22,861 nucleotides of DNA. Origin: JACRBK01 sp964427955 (GTDB lineage: Bacteria > Chloroflexota > Anaerolineae > Aggregatilineales > Aggregatilineaceae). Each line of letters begins with the position of its first letter. Position 1 is the stretch's first letter. Both the position numbers and the translations under genes were made by a program. Below the pieces are notes generated by a model. That model ran no database searches and had not been told where the DNA came from. It was given only the letters and a program-made list of their open reading frames with translations. The stretch covers positions 1-22,861 of the forward strand of contig CAYRWY010000036.1 in the NCBI GenBank assembly GCA_964427955.1, written 5' to 3'. Shown here piece after piece: positions 14,418-22,814 of the stretch.

Positions 14418-14858
14418 TTACCCCTGGCCGTGCGAGTACAGCTCCACCTCGCCCACCACATTCACGCCCCGCGCTTTCAGCAGCGCCAGCGCCGCGTCCG
14501 GATCGTCGAAGCGGAAGATCAGCACCGCCTTGTCGCTGCGCCCGAAGGTGAAGGCGTACATATACTTCACGTCCAGGTTTGCCTGTTCAATCGCATCCAG
14601 GATCGCCGCCAGCCCGCCGGGGTGATCGGCGACTTCCAGCGCCAGCACCTCGGTCACGTTGGCGACGTAGCCCGCGTCCGCCAGCACCGCCCGCGCGCGC
14701 TCCCAGTCTTGCAGCAGCAGCCGCAGAATGCCGAATTCTTTGGTGTCGGCCAGCGTCAACGTCTGGATGTTCAGATGCGCGGCGGCTAACGTCTGGCAGA
14801 CGGCCTTCAACTGGCCCGGCTTGTTTTCCAAAAATACGGAGAGTTGGTGCAGTTTCAT
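14418..14858 (-). CDS. Double ACT-domain protein
   Basis: A 146-residue protein of two ACT domains, with LSVFLENKPGQLKAVCQTLA (residues about 5-25) and EVADHPGGLAAILDAIEQ (about 74-92), each carrying the PG-turn of amino-acid-binding ACT domains. The start at 14858 is preferred to an in-frame ATG at 14900 because GGGAGG lies 8 bases upstream and the extra residues are not ACT-like. ACT pairs of this type are often encoded beside phenylacetate-CoA ligase and are presumed to sense aromatic amino acids. Here the ligase is two genes upstream on the same strand. A regulatory role is inferred. Confidence 0.85.
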   Translation of the reverse strand: MKLHQLSVFLENKPGQLKAVCQTLAAAHLNIQTLTLADTKEFGILRLLLQDWERARAVLADAGYVANVTEVLALEVADHPGGLAAILDAIEQANLDVKYMYAFTFGRSDKAVLIFRFDDPDAALALLKARGVNVVGEVELYSHGQG

Positions 14859-14890
14859 GCTCAAAACCTCCCTGTTCTCATAAATTCGGG

Positions 14891-16495
14891 TCAATTCCAT
14901 AAAATCTGTAGGGGGGCCAACGCCAGGCCGGGCGCATAGTCACGCCGGGCATAGACCAGGATACCCTCGGTGGAAAATTCCTTGATGTGGGCGTCGCTCC
15001 AATCGACCACCAGGACGTAATGATCCTTGAACCAGGCATCCTGGAGCAGCCCTTTGCGCCCGAAGATTTCCAGAAAAATGACCATATCGGGCTGTTCGTC
15101 GTGAATGAGGCGCGGGGGGATGACCCCCACGAGGGGACCGGTGCGCTGATCGGCGGGTACGGGAAAATACCGGCTCGCTTCCGGTGACACCAACCCGGCA
15201 GTATCGAGGATACGCGCCTGCGGAAGGTAGTAGCCCATCGCGCCGATTTCCGGCATGGCGATGACGACGTGATCGGGCAGCAGCGGGTCGAGCTGTCGCG
15301 CTAGCTGGTGGTACAACCGCTCACGGCCCGAAACCGGTGGCCGGAACGACTCGACCGGGGCCGCCAATTCGATGGTCATCGTCGTGACGACGGCCATCAG
15401 GACGGTGGTGAGCAGCGGGCCGGTCAGCGGTCGCCGGAGGCGGGGCAGGCGGTTGAGCATCGCCCACCAACCGGCCCCATAACACGCCAACAGGATGAAC
15501 TCGTAGTTGGCCAGGTACCAGGGAAACAGGAGCGTGCGCGACGTGCCGTAAAAGGCCCACAAGGCGAGCATATAGACGGGCACGAACCACACCGCCGGAA
15601 ATCGGTGCACGAACCAGTAGACGCCGCCCAGGGTGATGGGGACCGTAATGAGGCCGCTGAGCAGCATCGCCGTATAGCCGGGTTCATCCATCACCCCGGC
15701 GGCGACGAGCGGATAGAGATTGTATTTGCTTATTTCTTCGGCCAGGCTCAGCAGCGTGTCGCGCACGCTCACCGGGTATAGTCCGGCTGATTTCGCCTGG
15801 ACGGACTGTGGGAGCGGCGATCCGTAAGCTGCCGTCGTGATCGAAGCGTAGAGCAGGCCGGGAAGGACCAACAAGGCTCCCAGGCGGATGAGTCGGGGCC
15901 ACGCGTTCTGTTGGCGGTAAAACCGGACTAGGTCATCGACCAGGAGCAACCCGATCATCAGGCCGCCTTCCGGACGCACGATCACCGATAGCCCGACTAG
16001 AAATGCGGCGATGTAATAGCGGCGGTGAACCTGAGCCAATACTCCCCCGCTCAACAAGGCCAGAAAGACCGGCGTTTCCATGCCCGACGACGCGGCGAAG
16101 CGTGTCCAGGGGCCGATGGCGATCAACCCGGTGGCGGCCACGCTGGTGGACCATTGGTGGCCGGTGATCTGCCACGTGACGAGCGCCACGTTAGCCATCA
16201 CCACCAGCATGAACAGCGTGTTGATCGCCAACGAAACGTAGGGCAGCGCGAACGAGCCGAACAGGGCGGCGAATGGCACCAGCAGCAGGGCGTAGCCGGG
16301 GGTCGTCGTGCCCAGCACGGCTTCGCCGGGGTTGTAGACCATTCCCTGCCCGCTGGCGACATTGGCCGCATAACGATACGTGATGAACGCATCGTCCACC
16401 ACATGGGGCTGGGCCTGGCCGTGCAGCATCGCCGCCACAAAAAATAGCAGCAGGACGATCCATCTCCAGGGGGTGTTATGTGTTAGCGTACGCAT
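14891..16495 (-). CDS. Polytopic membrane glycosyltransferase-like protein (GT-C type)
   Basis: A 534-residue membrane protein. A signal-anchor (about residues 11-25) is followed by HVVDDAFITYRYAANVASGQ and then VYNPGE and TTTPGY. This D-D-x-x-x-x-x-RYA...G-x-VYNPGE pattern is typical of GT-C enzymes related to mycobacterial arabinofuranosyltransferases; D34 and D35 are the likely catalytic acids in the first external loop. About nine further hydrophobic segments follow, then a soluble C-terminal domain of about 170 residues. It should use a polyprenyl-linked sugar. The start at 16495 is chosen because the longer frame upstream only shadows the ligase gene. It sits 41 bp after the ligase and 32 bp before the ACT gene. 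Confidence 0.78.
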   Translation of the reverse strand: MRTLTHNTPWRWIVLLLFFVAAMLHGQAQPHVVDDAFITYRYAANVASGQGMVYNPGEAVLGTTTPGYALLLVPFAALFGSFALPYVSLAINTLFMLVVMANVALVTWQITGHQWSTSVAATGLIAIGPWTRFAASSGMETPVFLALLSGGVLAQVHRRYYIAAFLVGLSVIVRPEGGLMIGLLLVDDLVRFYRQQNAWPRLIRLGALLVLPGLLYASITTAAYGSPLPQSVQAKSAGLYPVSVRDTLLSLAEEISKYNLYPLVAAGVMDEPGYTAMLLSGLITVPITLGGVYWFVHRFPAVWFVPVYMLALWAFYGTSRTLLFPWYLANYEFILLACYGAGWWAMLNRLPRLRRPLTGPLLTTVLMAVVTTMTIELAAPVESFRPPVSGRERLYHQLARQLDPLLPDHVVIAMPEIGAMGYYLPQARILDTAGLVSPEASRYFPVPADQRTGPLVGVIPPRLIHDEQPDMVIFLEIFGRKGLLQDAWFKDHYVLVVDWSDAHIKEFSTEGILVYARRDYAPGLALAPLQILWN

Positions 16496-16536
16496 AAGCT
16501 TTTCCGCCCGACTCTGAACTTCCGCGCCAGCGCGTT

Positions 16537-17871
16537 TTACAGCTTGCGCTGATCGAGCACCCGCTTGGCTTTGCCTTCGCTGCGCTGGATGGTATGCGGC
16601 GCGACCAGCCGCACATTCGCCCGGATGGTCAGCACCTGTTCCAACGCCTCGACCAACCGCTCGTGCAGCGCCTCGATGGTCTCGATCTTGTCGCCGAATA
16701 CGTCCGGCGTGACCTCGACCTGAACCTCCATCTCGTCCAGCCCTTTTTCGCGCGTGAGCACGATCTGGTAATGCGGCAGCGTCCCCTCGACCTGGAGCAG
16801 GGCGTTTTCCACCTGCGACGGGAAGACGTTGATGCCCCGGATGATGAACATATCGTCGCTGCGCCGCCCGATACGCGCCATCCGGCGCAGGGTCCGGCCA
16901 CAGGCGCACGTCTGGGTATACAGGGCGCTGATGTCGCGCGTGCGGTAGCGGATCAGCGGCATGGCGCGCTTGCTCAGGGTGGTCAGCACCAGCTCGCCCT
17001 CGGTCCCATCGGGCAGCACCTCGCCGGTGTTCGGATCGATGATTTCGGGATAAAAGTGATCTTCGAAAATGTGCAGGCCGCTATGGTGCGGGCACTCGAT
17101 CCCCACGCCGGGGCCGATGATCTCGGACAGCCCGTAAATATCAAACGCTTCGACGGCGCTGTTTTCCTGGATGTACTGCCGCATCGATTCGCTCCAGGGT
17201 TCGGCGCCGAAGACGCCCACCTTCAGCGGCAGATCCTTCATGTTCAGCCCGATTTCTCCGGCGCGCTCGATCAGGTGGATGAAATAGGACGGCGTGCTGC
17301 AAATCGCCGTCGGCCCGAAGTCCTTGAGGATCATGATCTGCCGGTCCGTGTTGCCGCCGGAGATCGGGATCACGGTCGAGCCCAGCGCCTCCGCGCCGTA
17401 GTGGGCGCCCAGTCCGCCTGTGAACAGCCCGTAGCCGTAGGCGTTCTGCACGATGTCGCCCTGGTGCAGCCCGCACGCGGCGAAGCTGCGCAGCATCACG
17501 CTGGTCCAGACGTCCAGGTCTTCGCGCGTGTAGGCCACCACGATCGGCTTGCCGGTCGTGCCGGACGACGCGTGCAGGCGCACGATGTCCTGCATCGGGC
17601 TGGCGAACAGGCCGAAGGGGTAGGTGTCGCGCAGATCGGACTTGATGGTAAATGGGAGCCGGGCCAGATCGCTCAAGGCCCGGATGTCCTGAGGCGTCAG
17701 GCCGCGTTCGTCCATGCGCTGGCGAAACAGCGCGACGCGATCGTAAGCGCGCTGCACGACCGCTTGCAGCCGCTGGAGCTGGACCTGGCGCAGTTGGGCC
17801 AGGGGTAGGTAATCCGGCGCGCTGGCCGGGTGGAATGCACCGTCGGCGTCGTTCCACAGTTCGTTGAGCAT
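16537..17871 (-). CDS. paaK: Phenylacetate-CoA ligase (PaaK-type, AMP-forming)
   Basis: A 444-residue adenylate-forming ligase of normal PaaK length. The ATP-binding P-loop SSGTTGKP is at residues 102-109, IYGLSEIIGPGVGIEC is about 230-245, and MPLIRYRTRDI near 305 carries the Y-R-T-x-D motif. DDMFIIRGINVFPSQVE and the C-terminal lysine-containing end complete the fold. It converts phenylacetate or a related aryl acid to its CoA thioester using ATP. No phenylacetyl-CoA epoxidase (paaABCDE) genes are here; in anaerobes this ligase is instead associated with aryl-pyruvate metabolism. The start at 17871 follows GGAAGGGAG; an ATG 27 codons earlier is less likely. Confidence 0.92.
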   Translation of the reverse strand: MLNELWNDADGAFHPASAPDYLPLAQLRQVQLQRLQAVVQRAYDRVALFRQRMDERGLTPQDIRALSDLARLPFTIKSDLRDTYPFGLFASPMQDIVRLHASSGTTGKPIVVAYTREDLDVWTSVMLRSFAACGLHQGDIVQNAYGYGLFTGGLGAHYGAEALGSTVIPISGGNTDRQIMILKDFGPTAICSTPSYFIHLIERAGEIGLNMKDLPLKVGVFGAEPWSESMRQYIQENSAVEAFDIYGLSEIIGPGVGIECPHHSGLHIFEDHFYPEIIDPNTGEVLPDGTEGELVLTTLSKRAMPLIRYRTRDISALYTQTCACGRTLRRMARIGRRSDDMFIIRGINVFPSQVENALLQVEGTLPHYQIVLTREKGLDEMEVQVEVTPDVFGDKIETIEALHERLVEALEQVLTIRANVRLVAPHTIQRSEGKAKRVLDQRKL

Positions 17872-17920
17872 CGGATGGTGGCTCCCTTCCTGGGTGGGTG
17901 GTGGAGAAAATGCTGGGCGT

Positions 17921-17949
17921 AGTATCGTCATGATGCACAGAATATGCAA
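17921..17949 (-). promoter_or_regulatory. Weak candidate promoter for the paaK gene set
   Basis: On the minus strand TTGCAT (17944-17949), 17 bp, then GATACT (17921-17926), matching consensus at only 3 and 4 positions. It is reported because it has correct spacing in the divergent gap and gives a leader of about 45 bases. Confidence 0.3.
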
Positions 17950-17955
17950 CAAAAG

Positions 17956-17986
17956 CCGGTCCGCTAACCGGAAAAGAAGCTATAAT
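17956..17986 (+). promoter_or_regulatory. -10 box and inverted repeat before the O-antigen ligase gene
   Basis: A perfect TATAAT (17981-17986) lies 39 bp before the start codon. No good -35 is present. In that position the inverted repeat CCGGT (17956-17960) and ACCGG (17967-17971) occurs instead, so an activator may replace the -35 contact. The paaK operon diverges from the same gap. Confidence 0.45.
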
Positions 17987-18025
17987 ACACCTGGTTTTGA
18001 CCCTGTGGAATGGATTGGAAAACTC

Positions 18026-20506
18026 ATGGGTATCAAGTTCTTGCGTATTGGGTTGATCCTGGTGATCGTCTATGTCTCGGTTGCGGGGGGCGTGAGCGAG
18101 CATCTCCCGATCATCCGCATCGCGCACCAGACCGGGCTGGCCCTGCTGCTGGCGGGCTGGCTGATCAACCTGCTGTGGACGCGGCGGCCCTTTCCGCGCA
18201 CGCCGTTGGATTATCCCCTGCTGCTGGTCGGCGGGGCGTGGCTGGTCTCGGTCCTGTTCAGCCACGATCTGCGCGTCAGCCTGGCCTACTTCTGGCCGAT
18301 CTGCACCCGCATCCTGGCCTTTTATGCGTTGGTGGATATCGCCCGACGGTTGCCGCTGCGCTGGTTCATGGAAGGGCTGATGATCTTCGGCGCTGCGCTC
18401 GTCATCTTCAGTGCCGTGGAGTTCGTCGCCTGGTACTGGGGCCTCTCGATTTTGCCGAAATTCGTGCAAAGCTGGCCCGCCGTGGGCGCGGGCGTGATCC
18501 CGCCCTACGTGCACAATCTTTCGCTGCTGCTCAATTACAACAACCCCGAGGCGGCCTACTGCCTGCTGTTGATCCCGGTGGTCTTCGCCTGGTCCAACAC
18601 CGCTCGCCAGCGCGATTTTCGGTGGGCGCTGCGGGCCATCCTGGCCGGACTGGTCGTGACCCTGATCCTGACCCAGTCGCGCGGCGGCTACCTCGGGGGG
18701 CTGGCCGCGGTCGGCATCCTGACCCTGGCGGGGCTGGTGCGTCCGGAAACGCGCTCGCGCCTTCCCGCAGTGCTGCGCCCGCTGCTTGAGCCGCGCCGGT
18801 TGATCGCGGCGACCGTGCTGGGACTGGCTGTGTACGCGGCGGGCATCCTCTGGATCACTGTCAACGCGACCGGCTCGGATGTGGCCCGCAAAGATCTGTG
18901 GACCAGCGCGCTCCAGATGTTCCGCGATCACCCGATCACCGGCGTGGGACTCCGCCAGTTCGCCGCCGTCCGGCTGTGGTATCCGAACTCGGACGCCTCG
19001 CCCAGCTATCTCCCCCTCCAGCACGCCCATGACCTCTACCTGCACCTGCTGGCGGAGGGCGGGCTGGTCGTCGTGGCAGCCCTGCTGGGATTGGTGGGCG
19101 CGTTCGGGCGTGTCTGGTGGCAGACCTGGACGCAGGCCGATGCCCGTCTCCGCCGCCGCCTGGAAGGGATTCTGGCCGCGCTGGTGGGCTTTGCCATTCA
19201 CAACCTGGTCGATTCGTTCATCGCGACGCAGTTGATAGTCCCGGTGCTGATCCTGGTGGCCTACGTGGTGACCCGGCACTCCCCGGACGCTCCCGCCCGG
19301 CGTGTAGCCTGGCGCCAGCAGCGCCTCACCGGGGTAGCCCTGGCGCTGGTGATCGGAGTCCAGATCGCATTCATCCCCTGGCAGCAGGCTTCGCTGCTGC
19401 ACGAGCGGGCGTTGAGCCTGCTGGTCACGGAACGCCCGGTCCAGGCATTGGCCGAAGAACGCCGCGCGATCCGTCTCGATCCCCGGATGGATCTGTACCG
19501 CCTGCAAGAGGCCGACATCCTGGGGCGGCTGGCGGACCGGTTCCCCGAAAATTACCTGGACGACGCGATTATCGCCTACGAGGACAGTCTGGATCGCAAT
19601 CCGGCCTGGGGCATGGGCTGGCACGATCTGGGGGCGTTGTATGCCCAGGCGGGTCGCTATGAGGAGGCCATCGCCGCCGGGCAGCAGGCCGTGCACTGGG
19701 ACCCGCGCCAGGGTGGCTATTCCTTCCAGCTCGCCCAATACTACGAGGCGGCGGGTCATCTTGAGGAGGCGTATCAGGCGTACTTCGATGCCCTGAAAGT
19801 ACAGCCCGCGTTGGCGTCCTCCGAATATTGGACCGATCCGGCGGCCCCGGAGCGCGCACAGGTGCTCCCCGCGGCAATCGCGTATTTTTCCGATCAGCCC
19901 GACGTCGCCTTCGACATTGCCGTGTATGCCGGAGATCTGGACACCGCCGCGCGGCTGGCCCAGCAGAATCAGGAGATCTGGACCGGCGACCTGTGGACCA
20001 CGTCGGGGCGGACCTGCCTGTACTGCTTCGACATTTCGCGGCGCGAGTACAATCCGCGGATTCGCCAGTACCTGATGAAAGCCGAGCGGCTGTTGAGTGA
20101 CGGCGATCCGGCCAACGACGAAGCCCGCCGCGCGGCCCAGACGGCGCTGTTTGTAGGCGAGGGGCGGGCGAGCTGGGGCTGGTACCAGGTGGTGCGCGCG
20201 CAAGGGGATTCCCTGGCGGTGAGCACGCTCGAAAATGACCTGGCGCGGGCCGTCCCGTTCATGCCTGACTATCGCGGGTCGTTCCCAACGCGCGTGTATG
20301 GTACGGACGCGATGCTGAGCATCCTGCCGCAGGCGCGCACCCCGATCCTGGCCCGTATGGCGCTCGATCCCTGGGTGGCGCTGGCCCGGCACTACGAGGA
20401 CGCCGGGAACTGGACTGAGGCGCGCGATTGGTACGAGGCTGTCCTGGAATTCGATCCTTACTACCGGTCGGTGCACGAGCGTCAGGCGATGCTGGCGTCG
20501 AAGTAG
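18026..20506 (+). CDS. O-antigen ligase/polymerase family protein with C-terminal TPR region
   Basis: An 826-residue protein. The first 470 residues hold about twelve membrane segments of the Wzy/WaaL (O-antigen ligase) family. Landmarks are LTQSRGGYLGG (215-225), HPITGVGLRQF (302-312) and LQHAHDLYLHLLAEGG (331-346), whose H333/H335 occupy the conserved catalytic-histidine loop. From about 490 on it is soluble, with TPR-like helices clearest at 525-610 (WHDLGALYAQAGRYEEAIAA, then QLAQYYEAAGHLEEA). It should join or polymerise lipid-linked glycans at the outer face, with the TPR part holding a partner or substrate. The ATG at 18026 is preferred; upstream in-frame codons overlap the promoter. 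No other O-antigen export genes are present. Confidence 0.87.
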   Translation: MGIKFLRIGLILVIVYVSVAGGVSEHLPIIRIAHQTGLALLLAGWLINLLWTRRPFPRTPLDYPLLLVGGAWLVSVLFSHDLRVSLAYFWPICTRILAFYALVDIARRLPLRWFMEGLMIFGAALVIFSAVEFVAWYWGLSILPKFVQSWPAVGAGVIPPYVHNLSLLLNYNNPEAAYCLLLIPVVFAWSNTARQRDFRWALRAILAGLVVTLILTQSRGGYLGGLAAVGILTLAGLVRPETRSRLPAVLRPLLEPRRLIAATVLGLAVYAAGILWITVNATGSDVARKDLWTSALQMFRDHPITGVGLRQFAAVRLWYPNSDASPSYLPLQHAHDLYLHLLAEGGLVVVAALLGLVGAFGRVWWQTWTQADARLRRRLEGILAALVGFAIHNLVDSFIATQLIVPVLILVAYVVTRHSPDAPARRVAWRQQRLTGVALALVIGVQIAFIPWQQASLLHERALSLLVTERPVQALAEERRAIRLDPRMDLYRLQEADILGRLADRFPENYLDDAIIAYEDSLDRNPAWGMGWHDLGALYAQAGRYEEAIAAGQQAVHWDPRQGGYSFQLAQYYEAAGHLEEAYQAYFDALKVQPALASSEYWTDPAAPERAQVLPAAIAYFSDQPDVAFDIAVYAGDLDTAARLAQQNQEIWTGDLWTTSGRTCLYCFDISRREYNPRIRQYLMKAERLLSDGDPANDEARRAAQTALFVGEGRASWGWYQVVRAQGDSLAVSTLENDLARAVPFMPDYRGSFPTRVYGTDAMLSILPQARTPILARMALDPWVALARHYEDAGNWTEARDWYEAVLEFDPYYRSVHERQAMLASK

Positions 20507-20513
20507 ACGATGG

Positions 20514-20572
20514 GTGAGGGGGCTGATCCCTCTCCATCGTTTTCTGATGGAGAGGGGCTGGGGGTGGGGTTT
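20514..20572. repeat. Hairpin repeat, CCCCTCTCC/GGAGAGGGG family (copy 4)
   Basis: CCCTCTCCATC (20528-20538) and GATGGAGAGGG (20546-20556) form a perfect 11-bp stem with a 7-nt loop, with GGGTGAGGG and GGGGGTGGGG flanks. It lies 22 bp after the ligase-TPR gene, again between convergent genes. Confidence 0.72.
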
Positions 20573-20608
20573 AGATTTCAATGCAAGGATCAGTAAATGG
20601 ACGCACAT

Positions 20609-20630
20609 GGGGCAATTCATGAGTTGCCCC
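20609..20630. repeat. GGGGC...GCCCCTAC hairpin repeat (copy 3)
   Basis: GGGGCAA (20609-20615) and TTGCCCC (20624-20630) form a perfect 7-bp stem around TTCATGAG, followed by TAC. It sits close to a copy of the other repeat family, as also seen around 4349-4438. Confidence 0.65.
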
Positions 20631-20696
20631 TACAGAAAAATGATCCCGACTTTGATATTTTTGCGGCCTGTCTGCCTCTGAAGGAGGGGCCGGTAA

Positions 20697-20739
20697 ACTG
20701 CTGAGCAGTGCGCTTAGTTTTCAGTAAAAATCGAAAACT
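20697..20739. repeat. Two small inverted repeats at the 3' end of the GT4-GT2 operon
   Basis: ACTGCT-G-AGCAGT (20697-20709) is a perfect 6-bp palindrome, and AGTTTTC (20716-20722) with GAAAACT (20733-20739) a 7-bp stem with a 10-nt loop. They follow the GT2 stop on the minus strand and could slow or end transcription; neither is a canonical terminator. The rest of 20507-20760 holds the two repeats above and no gene. Confidence 0.4.
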
Positions 20740-20760
20740 GTCCCTCAAAAACACCCAATC

Positions 20761-21561
20761 TCAATGCCTGGCGAACGGGTTATCCTTCCCCCACCCGTAA
20801 CGGCCCGTCGCCAGCTTCCAGGCGATACGGATCGACTTGGCGATCACGTGCTTGACCTTCAGCGAGGTCATGGACTCGTCCCCGATGTAGCGGCGGCGCA
20901 TGGCGCGATCTTCGGCGTTGCTCTGCGCGCGGAACTTCTGGTTACGCTGCTCCGGGTAGAAACGCATCCGTGACCAGTAGCGGGGCACGTGATGCAGCCG
21001 GGTGACGTCGGCGAAGCGAATCCACAATTCCGCGTCCATCGCCACCGAGATCGTCGGGTCCAGCCCGCCGACCTGCGCGTATAGGGATCGCCGCCAAAAG
21101 GTGGACGGCTGCGGGATGAAGTTGTAGTCGTAAGTCCAGATGAAGCGGTTGAAGGCGTGCTCGCGCTTGGGCTTGATCGGGCGGCCTGCGGGGTCGATCC
21201 ACGCGCTGTCGCCGTACACGACCTGCGCGTCCGGGTGCTGCCGGAAGAACGCCGCCACTTCGCGCAGCGTCCAGAGTTCGTGCAGATCGTCGGAGCACAG
21301 CCAGCCTTCGATCTCGCCCGTCGCGCGCCCGAAGCCCTTGATCAGCGCGTCGGTCTGGCCGCGATCCGGCTCGCTCACCCAATAGCTGATGTGATCGACG
21401 TAGCGGCGGAGGATTTCGACCGTTTCGTCGGTCGATCCGCCGTCGATGATGATCAGTTCCAGCCGGGGATAGTGCTGGTCGATCAGGCTGCGCAGGGTCT
21501 CGTCGATGAAGCGGCCCTGGTTGTACGACGGGATCACGATGCTGATGGTCGGTTCGTCCAT
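20761..21561 (-). CDS. Family 2 glycosyltransferase
   Basis: A 266-residue GT-A fold enzyme. TISIVIPSYNQGRFIDETL is at residues 5-23, IIIDGGSTDETVEIL begins near 37 (D40 binds the nucleotide), and WLCSDD at 87-92 is the DXD-like metal site. QPSTFWRRSLYAQVGGLD near 155 and AMDAELWIRFA near 178 match the usual acceptor-side motifs. It transfers a sugar from a nucleotide-sugar in the cytoplasm; donor and acceptor are unknown. It starts only 2 bp after the GT4 gene, so the two are translated from one transcript and probably build the same glycan. Confidence 0.92.
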   Translation of the reverse strand: MDEPTISIVIPSYNQGRFIDETLRSLIDQHYPRLELIIIDGGSTDETVEILRRYVDHISYWVSEPDRGQTDALIKGFGRATGEIEGWLCSDDLHELWTLREVAAFFRQHPDAQVVYGDSAWIDPAGRPIKPKREHAFNRFIWTYDYNFIPQPSTFWRRSLYAQVGGLDPTISVAMDAELWIRFADVTRLHHVPRYWSRMRFYPEQRNQKFRAQSNAEDRAMRRRYIGDESMTSLKVKHVIAKSIRIAWKLATGRYGWGKDNPFARH

Positions 21562-21563
21562 CC

Positions 21564-22814
21564 TTACACCTCACTTTGGGCGGCCAACAGGCCGGTATCT
21601 TCCTCGTTGAGTGGATGCCCCAGCAGGCGGCGGTAGTGAGCGCGGAACAGGCGCGCCGCGTGGTCCCAGCTAAAACGCTGCACGCGCGCCCGTCCCAGCG
21701 GGATCAGATGGTCACGCAGGGCGGCATCCTGCCACAGCCGGGCAGCGGCGGCGGCGATCTGCGCCGTGTCGTCGGGATCGAACAGCAGCGCGGCCTCGCC
21801 TACCAGTTCCACGAGCGGCGAAATCCGCGCGCAAGCCACCGGCGCGCCCGCCGCGAACGCTTCCAGGATGGGCAGCCCCCAACCTTCGAACTTCGAGGGG
21901 AAGATCATGCCCGTGCACAGCCGGTACAGGCTGACCAGTTCCAGCGGGCTGACGAAGCCCACGCACACCACCTGATCGTCCAACCCCAGCCGCGCGATCC
22001 GGCGCTGGATGGCGGCGAAGTGGGCATTCTGCCCGCCCGACAGCACGACCGGGATGCTCAGCCCGTGGCGGTCGCGCAGCAGCGCCAGCGCATCGAGCAG
22101 CCCCAGGTGATTTTTGTGCGGCCACGAATAGGCCGGGTAGAACAGGAACGCTTCCGGCAGGCTGAACTTCTGCCGGACCGCCGCGAGATCGTCCGGGGTG
22201 GGCATAGGGTAGGCTTCCAACATGCAGCCGAGCGGCACGACGGCGATTTTGTCCGGGGCCAGGCCATAATGGGCGATCAGGTCGCGCTTGCCCCACTGGC
22301 TGGGCGCAATCACCGTCTGCGCCTGCGCGCTGAAGGTGCGGTACAGCCGCTCGCGCTTGAGCCGCTCGCGCGGTGTGAACAGCTCCGGCAGGTGCAGATG
22401 TTGCAGATCGTAGGGCATATACAGGCTGGGGATCGACGTCAAAAACGCCGTCTGGAGGGTGAAGTGCATCACGTCCACGCCCGCGCGCTCGATGGTCCCA
22501 TTCGACGCGGGAATCTTGACCGAGCGCGCGCCCAGCAGCGGGCTGACGACGCGGTGCCACACGAAGCGCAGCGCGGGATACTGCTGCATCAGCCGCACCT
22601 TGCGCGAGTCCGGGGGCGGGACGTCCGTCAGAATCCGGCAGGCGTTGCCCAGGTAAGGCCGCAGCCAGTCGCCGGCCCCCTCATACGTCAGGAACAGGTA
22701 TTCCTCGTCGCCGTCGGTCAGCGCCGAGAGCGCGCTCGCCAGCCCAATCACCACCTGTTCGACGCCGCCGGTCGTGCCGCTGCCCAACCGCGCGTCGATG
22801 CCGATCCGTGTCAT
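21564..22814 (-). CDS. Family 4 glycosyltransferase
   Basis: A 416-residue GT-B fold enzyme. RIGIDARLGSGTTGGVEQVV at the N-terminus is the glycine-rich acceptor loop. MPYDLQHLHLPELFT about residue 138, IAPSQWGKRDL about 176 and AYSWPHKNHLGLLDAL about 220 are family landmarks. FPSKFEGWGLPILEAFAAGAP about 295-315 carries the E-x7-E donor-binding motif. It uses a retaining mechanism with a nucleotide-sugar donor. GGGAGCGG lies before the ATG, and it is the first gene of a two-gene operon with the GT2 enzyme. Only 47 bp remain between its start and the window edge, so upstream context is unseen. Confidence 0.93.
   Translation of the reverse strand: MTRIGIDARLGSGTTGGVEQVVIGLASALSALTDGDEEYLFLTYEGAGDWLRPYLGNACRILTDVPPPDSRKVRLMQQYPALRFVWHRVVSPLLGARSVKIPASNGTIERAGVDVMHFTLQTAFLTSIPSLYMPYDLQHLHLPELFTPRERLKRERLYRTFSAQAQTVIAPSQWGKRDLIAHYGLAPDKIAVVPLGCMLEAYPMPTPDDLAAVRQKFSLPEAFLFYPAYSWPHKNHLGLLDALALLRDRHGLSIPVVLSGGQNAHFAAIQRRIARLGLDDQVVCVGFVSPLELVSLYRLCTGMIFPSKFEGWGLPILEAFAAGAPVACARISPLVELVGEAALLFDPDDTAQIAAAAARLWQDAALRDHLIPLGRARVQRFSWDHAARLFRAHYRRLLGHPLNEEDTGLLAAQSEV

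Noticed and set aside
16496..16909. N-terminal extension of the GT-C-like gene into paaK
   Set aside because: The extra residues are an Arg/Ala/Gly-rich out-of-frame reading of paaK, and the signal-anchor begins right after the Met at 16495.
17141..20620. An 1159-codon open frame on the minus strand opposite the O-antigen ligase gene
   Set aside because: It is rich in Arg, Gln, His and Pro with no domain, and lies antisense to a gene with clear family motifs. Long antisense frames are expected in GC-rich DNA with strong third-position bias; part of it also runs through paaK out of frame.
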